64,000 bases of DNA, from the NCBI RefSeq assembly GCF_964204645.1, contig NC_134028.1, forward strand, positions 17,892,153-17,956,152. The letters are read 5' to 3'. How positions within the stretch are numbered: the stretch's first letter is position 1; every line of letters begins with the position of its first letter. Positions 41,368-52,493 of the stretch are shown here, piece after piece. The notes beneath the pieces are model-generated. The model saw only the letters and a list, made by a program, of their open reading frames with translations, was not told the DNA's origin and ran no database searches. A program made the translations under genes and the position numbers. Origin of the DNA: Tubulanus polymorphus (lineage: Eukaryota > Nemertea > Palaeonemertea > Tubulaniformes > Tubulanidae).

Positions 41368-44300
41368 TGGCCATAAGGTAATGTTTTTATACCATCATCT
41401 AAAATATGCCTTTTATCATCAAATTGATTCAAACTAGTTTTTTCAACTTCATTAATGTACATCTCGTGATCTTCTGATCTTAAACAATTCATTTTGTGTT
41501 TCATTACATTGAGTTATATAAACACTTTATATAATCTTGGAATTCTATATGTTTATCAACCACATGTTTTGTTATTCCTTTTAACTTTTTAGCATTTTTT
41601 TTCATAATCTTATGTTCTGTAACTATACATTCTACTTCTTATCCCAACAAATTCAATCATTTCATCACCCCCTAATTCATCTTTAAACTTACCAGGAATC
41701 TTTTTATTATCATTGCTAAATAGTTCATGATCTTTGGGATAATTGCTAAAATCAAAATGATGTTTTAATGTTTTTAAGTCTTTTGTTATGTCATTTGTCT
41801 TGATTTTTAGTATGTAGGCGTCCGTATTTTTGGCTATTAATGGAAATCCACAGTTAAATGTACCATCTTCAGTTGATAAATCATAAACATAATCTGTTGG
41901 GTTATATATTTCAAATAAATCTTTAACTTCTTCAGTTAAATCTTTTTCTGTGTGGCTTAAATTAAAGCAATTTGGTTTAGATTTAATCAATCCAATATTC
42001 ATATTGAAGCCTAATGAATTACATAATATATTTAACCCTGAAGTAGCAACTTTTCCTTTCTGTGCAAAGGTTATCTTTTTATCCTTTGTAAATTTTTTAG
42101 CACCATCTGCTGCGTAGAATCCAATGAAGAACCATAATCTGGAACTATCTTTTCTTTAGTTGAAGTATTATTTTTAACTATTGCATGAATATAGAATTCA
42201 TCATTATATTTTATAGCAAAATCTTTAGGATTGTTTACAAGTATTCTATAAACTGCTGTTGATTTCATATGATCCATGATTCTAAATGTTTTATGTGAAT
42301 AAACTTCTTCACAGAATTTCTTAATTCTTTCTAATAATTTTAAGTCTTGATTGCATAAATACTTACAATATTTATTACCCCAAACATAATTATACACACC
42401 TGCTGAACCATCTCCCATGAAAAATCCTTTGATAAAATATTCTTTTTCTTCTAATGTTTCGGGTTCTATGTTATAAGTATTATCAGTAATTTCATCAAAT
42501 GACATATGATTCATTCTTTGGAAAAATCTTTTATGTAATAATTCATCTAGAATTTTTATATCAGTTGGTTTTATTTCATCACCATTTCGTTTAATTAAAC
42601 TATGATCTTCTGTAACATCTACAAACCCTAATTTAGTTCTAAATCTATAGATTTTCTTATTTGTTTTATGCCTAATAATATTCTTTAATTTTTTCCACCC
42701 ATTTCTTGTCCAAACATCCATTTATTTGTATTAATTCTTTTTCACCATATGAAATATAACAGTCATTTTGTTTTGGAATTATTTCTGAAATTCTTCTTAT
42801 CAATATTTTATCATTACATTTTAATAATATTGGGGTGTCAGCTGTTACAGAATCAAAATATAATATTTCAATATACTTTTCCCCAAAAAGTGGTTGTAAA
42901 ACATTATAATAAAAATCATACATTAATAATTTTGATACTTCTAAAACAGTTGAACCAATGAATATAGGTTTATTAAATTTCATTGACGTTCTTTTTAATT
43001 TAACTGCTGTTAAATAATCTTCAAATCTTTTATTTCCTAAATGTCTAGGACTTGATTGTAAATGTCTTAATCTTTCAGAATTATTTACTAATTCAATATC
43101 ATTTCTATTTCTAATATTTTCACATGTTTTACCATAAAAACTATTATTCATTAATTTGAAGAAATCTTTTTCAAAATCTGTTTTTGATATGGTTCTCTGT
43201 TGAGTATTGAAATCTATATATTTTTCTAACAACTTCGATTGATTAAATTCAATATATCTATGTACTTTCTTTAATTTCATTCCTTGTTTTAGATAAAATT
43301 TTAACATTCTATAATGAACAATATAATTGTATTTATTTTGAGTAAGTATTAATTTTTCTGTAAAAACATGATCTTTCGGTTTTATTTTCTTCTGGTATTC
43401 ACTTAAATAACTGTCATCTACAGTTAAATGTTCTGGGCAATAAGGTAAGTTTCTTGTTTTAAACTTTATATTTTCAGGATATTCTAAATCAACTACAAAG
43501 AAATAACCAATTGGTGCTTCATCTTCTAAACTCATAATTGCGCTTTCCCAATTAGTTTAATCATCATTTTCAACTTCTGTTAATATAAAATTTTTATATG
43601 GTTGAGGTTGCATCATTGCCCAACCATATAAATTATTGGCGTCAATATATAATAATTTATATTCATCATTTGCTTTAAAACACCTATCTCCCATAACACC
43701 ACTAATTCCACCTCTAATTGATTTTTCAAATAATAAAACCATATCTGGTTCTTTTAATAAATCTAATTCTACATTTGTATATTTTAAACCACATTGCCGG
43801 GGTAAACCAGAACTAGAGTAGCAATAACAAGGATCAACATTAAAATGATTCAAATTAACTTCTCTAAATTTTTCAAATATGTCAGCCAATATCATAACAT
43901 CTGATTTTGAATATAAATCAACTAATTCACCATGATTTTTCATCTTAAAATGGTTCCAAATATTTAATGTTCTATTAAACACTTCGTTTTTCACATACTC
44001 CTCTTTTAATTGATCATAAAATTGATCTTTTAATAATTCTGTTACATTAAAATCATTGTGTGTTTTATAAAATGAATAAGGAATTGCGCCTTTATATCTA
44101 AATAATTTAAAATCTTGTTCATTTGGATAATAATATCGAGTTATAACAAAATCATTATCAACTAAACTTTTTGATAAATTATCTAATGAACTTGCTAGAA
44201 ATCTATAAGAATCTAAAAATCTAATGCAACCAAATTGAAATGAAATATAATTTTCAGATGTTTTAGCTAATAGTTTAAAATCATATTTTCTTACATTTAC

Positions 44301-46391
44301 ACCATTCAAAGCATTATATTCTTCTATTTCTTGATTAATTGTGCCCAATTTCCTTGATAATTGTTTTATAAATAGATGGGTATCATAGCCTGATAAATTA
44401 TGAAATAATATTGGAACGAAATTTACTTTTTTAGCTTGTAAATTACAATCTTCATGAGCAGCTCCACGATATTTTGAATTTAAATGATCATGATCTCTAA
44501 CTTTTTTATCAAATGAATAAAAACGTTTTTCACAATAACAACAATGAGTTGCATAATTAAAATCAATTTCATCTTCTTTTGTCATAACTATTCTTTTATT
44601 TTTGTTTAATAATATTGCAAAATCACTTTCTAATTCAATCATTTTATCACAAAAATCATTAACTACATTTTCACCTCTAAAAGAAATATATTGACTTTCA
44701 TATAATTCAGGATAATTTGATTTTATATAAATTCCATAAGCAGCAGCTCTTTGATGAACTTTTTTAATTGTATTTATAATTGGTGGGTCTTGTGTTGTGT
44801 CTTCATTTAATTCATTTCCTTTATCCATTGATTTTAATAATTGCTTTTTGTTATATATTTCTTTTCTATCTTGATCAGTTAATTCTTTATTCAACGATTC
44901 GAAATCCCCATAAATTACAAATGGAACAATATTCTTAAATTTATGATTAGTAAATTTCAATTTATAATCTTTTTCTGTTGGCATTATTAATTTGCAAAAA
45001 TCTTTATTATCACATAATTCTTTATGTTTTAATAATGTATTCTCAGTCATAAATTTAGATAAACATTTTCTACATAGATAAATTTTATTATGGTGATCAC
45101 TTTCTGTTCTAAAGAATAAATCAATTTGTTTTAACCACATATAATGTTCATTTTCATCTTTTTTGTAATATAACAAATCTATAGCATTTTCATCATCATA
45201 ATATTCTGTTAAATATAAAGCTTCCAATGTATAATCTTTAATATTTTCCTCTTTTGTCTTTGGTAATTGCATTAATTCAAATACATTAATTTTTAAATTA
45301 TTAACTTTTTCTATTTTAGGAATCATTTTTATAGTTACTGGATATTGATCAATTTTATATAATGTTTCATATTTCCGGTAATTTGTTATTCTAAAACTAT
45401 GCGTCATATCTTCTGTTGGGTGTAAACAACTAATAATTGACCATAGAAAACATTTATTATCTTCATTTTGAACATTTATTACTGCTTTTGTTGTAAATGG
45501 TAATTTAATATAAGATGATGCTTTAATATCCATTTCTGTTGTAAAGTTTGAATCATTTTTAAACATTTTATTACTTTTTGATGTTTTATTCCTTTTTGTA
45601 TTGTAAACATTTAAATCTAAATATATAATTTAATTCAATGTTAAGCCAGAACCATCAAAATATCTTTCTTCAATATGACGTTTAAATTCATTAAATATTT
45701 TTTCTAACTTCTCTTTTATTTGTGTTTTTGAAATAATTTCTTCAGAGTGTGTTTGAATATTATAATTCATTTTTTCTTCTGACTTTATAAAACTTACCTT
45801 CCCAGAGATACTAATTTTTGGATATTCAACATCTGTTATCAAATCTAGTATTTTTTCTATTATTTCATTAAATTTACTATAATCTTCTATTGTTGTTCCT
45901 TTAAAAAATCTAAATATAATAGCTGCAGGACCAATTTTACTATGTAATGTTTCTAAAATTTCAATTGTATCTTTTATTTCTAGTGAATCAATATAATTTC
46001 TAACATTTTCCATGTAAGGTTTATTTAAAATGGATTTAGTTTTTGAAGTTGGTTTTTTTACTTGTTGAGGTTTATCATCAAAATAATCTTTTCCTAAAAC
46101 ATTATTACTCAAATTTTGGCGGTGTTTCTGTGATTCGAGATGTCTATTATAATTCCTTTTTACTATAAATTCATTACAAACTTCACATTTTATTTCATTC
46201 ATATTTTCTAATCTTTCTTTTCTTTCATTGGAATTTTCTGGAGTTTCAAAATCTATTACATTTTTTATATGATTTTCAGTTTTTTCATGTCGTGATTTTT
46301 GGGATTTATCGATGTATTTTTTACAATATTGGCAATAATATTGATTTTTATTAACATTATTGTTTTCTGGCTGGTGTTCATTCTCCCCCAT
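41364..46391 (-). pseudogene. POLB: Protein-primed family B DNA polymerase with intein, broken
   Basis: The N-terminus (46391) has two C2H2-like fingers, then a region typical of Polinton polymerases (KASSYIKLPFTTKAVINV). Exonuclease motifs: YGDFES (Exo I), HNLSGYDTHLF (Exo II), YSKSDVMILADIF (Exo III). Polymerase motifs: DANNLYGWAMM (A), KLMNNSFYGKTCEN (B), YFD interrupted by the intein then TDA (C). The C-terminus ends PYGH at 41364. Breaks: in-frame TAA at 45630 and 43557, two frameshifts in the intein, and shifts near 41610 and 41520. It copies the linear element by protein priming. Start in the TIR promoter-like box. Confidence 0.88.
41826..42851 (-). other. Intein in polymerase motif C, with LAGLIDADG endonuclease motifs
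   Basis: It begins with Ser directly after YFD (SVTADTPILL; block A) and ends with Asn before Thr (PLIAKN, block G, then TDA). Block B is VDVTEDHSLI. Two dodecapeptide-like motifs fit a LAGLIDADG homing endonuclease: FIKGFFMGDGSAG (about 42430) and a second, FIGFYAADG, near 42110 in the shifted frame. Block F is YVYDLSTEDGTFNCG. Length about 342 codons. Two 1-base shifts, near 42720 and 42120, interrupt it. Inteins at the same YxD/TD site are known in large DNA virus and archaeal family B polymerases. Splicing is not expected here. Confidence 0.9.
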
Positions 46392-46476
46392 TTATTAGGA
46401 AAAAAAATTACTTGTGGTGATGAGTGGTGTCTCGACCGCTCGACCTCTGGTATGAAAGCCTACTTTCCCAATTACT
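46387..46476 (-). repeat. P3 right TIR
   Basis: Complement of 30114-30203. It contains the promoter-like box (46389-46412) and first codons of the polymerase gene. Confidence 0.9.
46389..46412 (-). promoter_or_regulatory. Late-promoter-like box at POLB start
   Basis: On the minus strand: AGTAATTTTTTTTCC then TAATAAATG, identical to the box in the left TIR. Confidence 0.5.
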
Positions 46477-46482
46477 CACATT
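46477..46482 (+). repeat. P3 right target-site duplication CACATT
   Basis: Exact match to 30108-30113. Confidence 0.9.
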
Positions 46483-46550
46483 TTGTATAGATTTTTGTGA
46501 ATTGATCACGGTCGGCCTTTCTGACGGTTTCTTCAAATTGTAGAAATGCA
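46483..46550 (-). pseudogene. BEL/Pao gag fragment, 5' part
   Basis: Minus-strand frame with VRKADRDQFTKIYTK. It runs up to the TSD and continues in sense after P3 at 30107 and below. Short, so the assignment depends on the continuity across P3. Confidence 0.5.
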
Positions 46551-47430
46551 GAAATCGGTGTGTTAATTTTACGGACAATAATACTAAATTGAATTTTACT
46601 TTATCCAGCTCAATTTCAGTAATCATTTCTATTATTCTTTGTTTTTGAAATGATGCAGACGACATAGCCAAATTCACAATCGTTATGAGCCACGATGAAT
46701 GATTTACAATTAAATAAAAAAACTGAGATTTATGCGCTGCTTCTAAAGAATTCAAAACCCAATGCCGAGAGGCACAAAAACAAAAAAAGTGCCGACAACG
46801 GTTTAGAAATAATGTAGATATTACCTTACTCACAAAAAAAAATCAAATCATATAAGATTTGGAAGGGGGCAATATTTTTATGCATAACCTGCAAATGTAA
46901 TACTCAGCGTCTCATAGATAATCATTTACCGACGAAAAAGGAAACTCATCATATCAAAGATGTAACACTTGCTGTGGTTCAAAAGAATCGTTGAAAAATC
47001 GGAAGATCTTTTTCTCTAATTAGACACCCAAACCAATTTGCGAGCGTTTCCATCTACAGCTTAACAGATAAACTTGTGGTAAATAAATAGCCCGCTGATG
47101 AGACAAAAATGTTTATTTTCTCAGCAACCAAATCGTAAACGAGCAAGCAGAGTGAGTGAGTTCGTAGGTCAAATTCGTTTGGATGCAACTGTAGTAAAAA
47201 TATGTTTGCATGCAGCTTATTTAGTCCCAATCGTTTGGTGGTAAGCTTTTTATAATCGGATTGGCTACAACATTTGGTTTGTGAAAATATCCGATCGTGA
47301 AAATAAACCACAGACTGGTTACGACTACATATGCAGCTCTGATGAAACCTTAACATTATCCGTAAAATTAACACACCAATTTTGTTTAGCGTTTCTGCAT
47401 TTCTGCGTTTTGAAGAAACCGCCTTTCTGA
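46515..47430. mobile_element. ~0.9-kb non-autonomous element with ~65-bp imperfect inverted repeats
   Basis: Arms share GGTTTCTTCAAA, AAATGCAGAAA and GTGTGTTAATTTTACGGA. Interior without a convincing gene. Exact ends and target duplication not resolved. Confidence 0.5.
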
Positions 47431-47449
47431 TTCCGAGATTCTTGGGGTT

Positions 47450-47879
47450 TGACTATATCGTATCACTCACAACCACCTTTTGATGGCTAGGTCTAGTTCC
47501 TATCCATCGATTCTGCTGCCCTCTATATATGATAAAATATAATAAAATATAGGTACTAGTATAGGTGTTAGGGTTTTGCGTTAGGGTCAAACGCCTCAAG
47601 AGGGTGAGCAAAGGTTGCAGAGGGTTAGGGTTAGGGTTAGGTGAGGCACTCAGTGGGATCTCGTCGAGCTCAGTGGTCTAGTGGGGAGAAGTTGCAATCA
47701 ATTGACCCGGGTTCGAGTATCACTCAGTACATTCTATTTTCTCTTCATCATCTTTCCACTATCGTTAAATTTTTGTACAGTCGAACACCTTCATGCGCAT
47801 GCGTTAGAGCCACTGAATTGGAATTAGACCTAAGCCCAACTAGCCTGCAAAGGTTGTTGTGAGTGATACGATATAGTCA
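47450..47879. mobile_element. 430-bp MITE carrying a tRNA-like promoter
   Basis: Perfect 20-bp-plus ends: TGACTATATCGTATCACTCA and its complement, extending to 28 bp with one mismatch. Contains TTAGGG repeats (47617-47640) and a tRNA-like segment. No target duplication seen. Confidence 0.75.
47660..47725 (+). other. tRNA-Glu-like pol III promoter segment
   Basis: GTGGTCTAGTGG (A box, as in tRNA-Glu D arm) lies ~24 bases before CCCGGGTTCGAGTATC (T-arm/B box). It does not fold as a full tRNA, so it is likely a SINE-type head captured inside the MITE. Confidence 0.55.
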
Positions 47880-47918
47880 CATCTAGTTTCTTGTCGTAAT
47901 CGATTGACATCTTGATAG

Positions 47919-50900
47919 CAGGGTTCAAAGCGGTCATGGATTTCCTGGAAAGTCATGGATTCAAAAATTGTCAAATCCAGGCCTGGAAAGTCATTGAATT
48001 GCCCCTAAATGTCCCTAGGTCATGGAAAGGTCATGGAATTGCATTTCCATAAACCCTGTGCATAGGATACAGAACCCTGACACATGTTTAAAGGCCTATA
48101 TCCAACAACATGCATCATTGTGTATTCCAGACTGGGACCCACTTAATTGATGAATAATACATATCCTAAGCCCTGGGGACCTAAGTTACTATAAATTGCA
48201 CTCTGAATGCATTGACCATTGAAGTATACCATTGAAGAGGTGTGTTAATTATGATGGCTCATTCCTCAATTCAATCTTCTATTGTAAAGGCTTGCAGTCT
48301 AAATAATGTTAGTCTTGATAATTGCTTGAATTGTAATGAAATTGGTAATTAGCAGTTAAATTAGTAGCGTTTCAGTGTTCAGACTCTACTTATGCCTACC
48401 TATAACATATATAACTGTGATTAATTTCTAAATGACATAAACTGGGTCTGTTAGAACAATGCATTTCACATGGTTAATTTATTAAATATTTCATTCTGAA
48501 ACTAAATAATAGGCCTAGCAAAACTGGGCCTTTCATTAGATATGTATTGCATCTGCATGAGGAAACATCCATCAGAGTTCAGTCCTTAAAGAAATATTCA
48601 GTATGCCCGGAAAGTGTAGATTTAAAGATTCCTGGCTTAATCATGAGGATTATAGTCCTTGGATAGGAAAAACAAAATCAGAATATGAAGCCAGATGTAT
48701 GAAATGTCTTCGGAACTTCAGCATCGCAAATATGGGAGAGGCTGCTTTGAAAAGTCACATTAAAAGTAAACTCCATGTGTCATCGATGACCTTGGCTAAT
48801 TCAACAAGAGGTATTCCTAACATGTTTTCGAGTAATACAACAAGCAGTATTTTGACAGCAAGTAATCGTCAAACATCAAGGTAAGTTAATCATTAATATA
48901 CAGAATTGTTAATATTTTACAATTGAATTTATTACAACTATGTTAGTTATTACAATTATTATTTTTATTTTGCAGGCCAATAATGGACTCATATATTGCA
49001 AAAGATACTGTCCTGAAATCCGAGATAATTTATGCTTTGAATATGATAAACAATCACCACAGTTACAATTCCTGTTCTGGAATGAATGACATACTTAAGG
49101 CATGCTTTCCAGACAGTCAAATAGCCGAGATGTTTTCACTTAGTCAACAGAAAGCAGCATATCTAGTTCGTTTTGGTATTATGCCACATGTAAAGGATCT
49201 AATGAGACGGAAAATCAAAGACCAACAATACGTGTTACTATTCGACGAATCATTGAATCAGCGTACGCAAACTAAACAGTTGGATGTGTTAATTAGGTTC
49301 TGGGACCATGATGTAGTAAGGTCTTCGTATTACGGTTCAGACTTCATTGGACGAGCGACTGCAAAAGATATGCTGCATTCATTTATGGACACATTTGGAG
49401 ATCTCAATTACTCCAATCTTTATCAACTGTCCATGGATGGTCCAAATGTGAATTGGAAATTTTATGAATTGTTGCAACAAGAAATTTCAAGTATGTGTAA
49501 TACTCGAAAGTCTATTCTGAACATAGGCAGCTGTGGCTTACATGTCATGCATAATGCCTTCAAAGCCGGCGACCATGCTACTGACTGGGATTTGGAGTCA
49601 CTTCTTATCAACCTGCGTTATTTGTTCAAAGATGCTCCTGTCAGAAGAGAAATGTTTACTGAGGTCACTGGTAGTCAGAAGTTTCCATATAAATTTTGCT
49701 CTACTAGGTAAGTGAATTGGATTTTAGTTGTTATTAAAATACATGTACTTAATTAGGCAATCCAAATTACCCTGGTTATCAATTATTGTTTTATCTCCTT
49801 GCCGTATGTTAGCAGTTAAACTCAACATTTCTATTTTTGTTTTAGATGGCTGGATAACCTGCCAGCTGCAGAACGTGCGATTGAACTATGGCCGTATATC
49901 ATAAAATTCGTGGAGCACGTTCAAACTTTGAAAAAGGCTAACATACCGACATCGAAACCATATTTATACATAAAAGACTTAGCGTCATCTGATATGGTAT
50001 TGCCGAGACTGCATGCGTATGTATATATTGCAAAAACAGTTACACCGTTCTTAACCATCTACCAGACGGACAGGCCAATGCTGCCATTTTTGGCGGAAGA
50101 CATACATAATGTTCTCCGATTACTGATGAAGCGATTCATCAAAAGTGATATAATTCGGGAAGCAGATACTTTCACTAAGTTGATCAAGATAGATACAAAA
50201 AAGGAATCGAATTATTGCGTTCATTCTAAAATCGACATCGGATTTATCGCGGGGGCAAAAGTTAAGGAACTTATTGCAGTTGGAAAAGCAAGTCAGCGCC
50301 AGTTTCTCGATCTGAGAATGAACACTCGAAAATTTCTTATCAGTTTAGTGGATAAAATAATAGCCAAAGCGCCGATCCAATATTCTTTGGTTAGAAATAT
50401 GGTATGTTTAAATCCGAACGAGCTTGCCGCTAATTGTGACCAAAGTCGCGCTCAGTTCAAGAGAATAATAAGTTTATTGTCGAGCTCGAATCATATAGAT
50501 GATTCGGATTGTGATACCGTGTTAAACCATATGGACGAATTCATCAATAGCGTAGTCGTAAAAACTAAATCGGATTTTTTGAGCTTCAACAAAAAAACAG
50601 ATCGATTAGATACTTTCTATCATAAACATATGCAATGCAATTCATCATTTGATAAATTATGGTCAGTTATAAGCAACCTGCTGTTATTATCTCATGGGCA
50701 GGCTTCTGTAGAGAGGGTTTTCGGTAAATAAGCAGATCGAGGTTGAAAACCTAGCTAATGAATCGTATGAAGCTCAAAGAATGATTGTAGACCACATTCG
50801 ATCCGTAGGTGGTGTGCTGAAAGTACAAATTACCAAGGAGTTACTTCTTTCCGCATCTCAGGCATATTCGAAGTACAAGGCCTATCTGGAGAAATGTAAG

Positions 50901-51479
50901 GCTGATTCAGAAAAAAGTGCTAGGGGTATTAAGCGTAAAGCCGAATGTGACGAATTGGAGAAATTAAAACGAAAAAAGAAATTGCTTGAAATTGACATCG
51001 AGTCGCTCACCACCTCCGCAAATAAGTTTATTGAGCAAGCAGAACAGGCAACAGCTTTAAAAGATGTTCGTCCACTGATTACGAAATCAGTGTCATTCCG
51101 CAAATCGGCCAATGATAAACGTGCAGAAATTAATGACATTTCAGAACTTATTGATAAAAAACAAGAAGCACTAAAAGGACTTTAAGATGTTACTTTGATA
51201 TATCAATGCTTTACCGGTTTAGGTTTATGTAAATAAAAGATTAATCATTTGTCTGCACCATGAAGTATATGAGTATATAATTATGAAATAAAATTAATAT
51301 TCTAACAAATTAATAATTTGTCTTTTTAACGTTTGTTCTTTTATAGTTAAGTTTGTCGTTTCATGGTCATTCCTCGGGGTTTCAGATATGAAATTAGGGT
51401 TGGAGAGGTCATTGAATTGGGATTGAAAAGGTCATGGAAAGTCATTGAATCAGATAGGTCATGGAAGCTTTGTACCCTG
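47919..51479 (+). mobile_element. hAT transposon, nearly intact
   Basis: 3561 bp. Terminal inverted repeats of 13 bp (CAGGGTTCAAAGC / CAGGGTACAAAGC, one mismatch), with subterminal repeats of TCATGGAAAGTCAT. Flanked by TGATAG at 47913-47918 and 51480-51485, a perfect 6-bp duplication, shorter than the 8 bp of classical hATs. Holds one three-exon transposase gene. Confidence 0.85.
48603..51185 (+). CDS. hAT-family transposase with BED-like zinc finger, 3 exons
   Basis: Exon 1 is 48603-48880, exon 2 48976-49707 and exon 3 from 49846, with GTAAGT donors and CAG/TAG acceptors that preserve the frame. Exon 1 carries a Cys/His finger (CMKCLRNFS...HIKSKLH). Exons 2-3 carry the RNase H-like core, with a likely catalytic Asp in LLFDESLNQRT. 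The C-terminal dimerisation motif begins HGQASVERVF. A one-base shift at about 50725 gives a stop at 50731; the frame then continues 50732-51185 as a coiled coil. It would cut and move the surrounding element. A single lesion suggests recent activity. Confidence 0.8.
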
Positions 51480-51485
51480 TGATAG

Positions 51486-51990
51486 TTTTTCCCGGCTCGT
51501 GGGACCAAATATCCTGACTGTACTAGGACATACGAAAGAAGTTGACTGCTAATTCTGGATGAAAACTGATTTATTCTGTATACCGCCACATAGTTTGGCC
51601 ACAAAGACTCAAAAACATGTGACATATCATGAGACAATTTACATATTTCTCCCGTCATAAACATTAACTATAAACACTATCACATGAGTCGTGACATCAT
51701 GAATGAAAATATTGAAAGCCACATTCACTCAGTTGATGAACTTGATTTCAACAGTAACCGGCCGTCCTGGTTTAATACGTACTGCCCTGAAATTTGAAAA
51801 ACTTATATAGCATCTTCTGATTTTGTTTGTCCCGAGTAGTTAATATTTTTAGTTTGAGTTTTAGTTGTTTTATGTCATTGCCTCAAGGGATCAAAATTGT
51901 CAAGTCCAAAATGCCCATAATTAAACTTGCATAACTGTCGTTCTTTCGCTGGTTAATATTGTTTTCCTATTCCACTTGGTCAATCGTAAG
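51486..51990. other. Non-coding spacer
   Basis: Nothing supported between the hAT element and the LTR element. Confidence 0.4.
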
Positions 51991-51995
51991 ACTAG

Positions 51996-52409
51996 TATCA
52001 TGCAGTACATTTCCTTGCTTTAATTTGGATTTTTATCGGAGTGTATATTAACGTTTCTTGTGGATGTAATATTGTTTAATAATGCTAAATATAATTCTCT
52101 TGTAAATTAATCAGCCTGATATTGATATGTGAAATGGGGCATCAACATCGATGAGTTGTTTGTATTAATTGGATTAGGTAATTAGTTGTGCTCAAAAGTA
52201 ATATCAGTGTCACAAACATGTCAGTGTCAAAACATGTCAGCAGTACTCATACAGTAGTACTCTCTCCATTATATATAAACAAAAATAATGTTAAGCACAC
52301 AGTTTTCTAGTTGGAGTTGTAAAATAGAAGTTGAAAATAAATCATCTAAATTCAAGATCATGACGTTATTTCAATGATGAGAAAAGGACAAGATATTCAC
52401 GTCATGACA
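51996..52409 (+). repeat. 5' LTR of short LTR element
   Basis: About 98% identical to the 3' LTR over 400 bp, so the insertion is young. Confidence 0.85.
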
Positions 52410-52493
52410 CTGGTGGAGAACCTGTGGGCAGTTGTAAAACTGTAACTGCCCGATCCATACCTCTCGAAGCTAGAAGTTGCCCAAGTCAGGAAA

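Larger units (their letters stand above)
30114..46476. mobile_element. Polinton copy P3, full length between TIRs with 6-bp TSD
   Basis: 16,363 bp. The 90-bp inverted repeats are 30114-30203 and 46387-46476, starting AGTAATTGGGAAAGTAGG. The perfect target duplication CACATT is at 30108-30113 and 46477-46482. A 6-bp duplication and 5'-AG terminus are diagnostic of Polintons. Genes: 108-aa terminal gene (+), TM protein, integrase, MCP, membrane/coiled-coil, 460-aa class, four small genes, penton-like (all -), VLTF3-like (+), polymerase with intein (-). No packaging ATPase remains apart from the first codons. Most genes carry one to three lesions. Confidence 0.92.

Noticed and set aside
46408-47374. 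Two minus-strand ORFs (141 and 106 codons) as host exons
   Set aside because: They lie in an inverted-repeat element and read through its arms; no domain or splice support.
47660-47725. Functional tRNA gene
   Set aside because: A and B boxes are present but acceptor and anticodon stems do not form.
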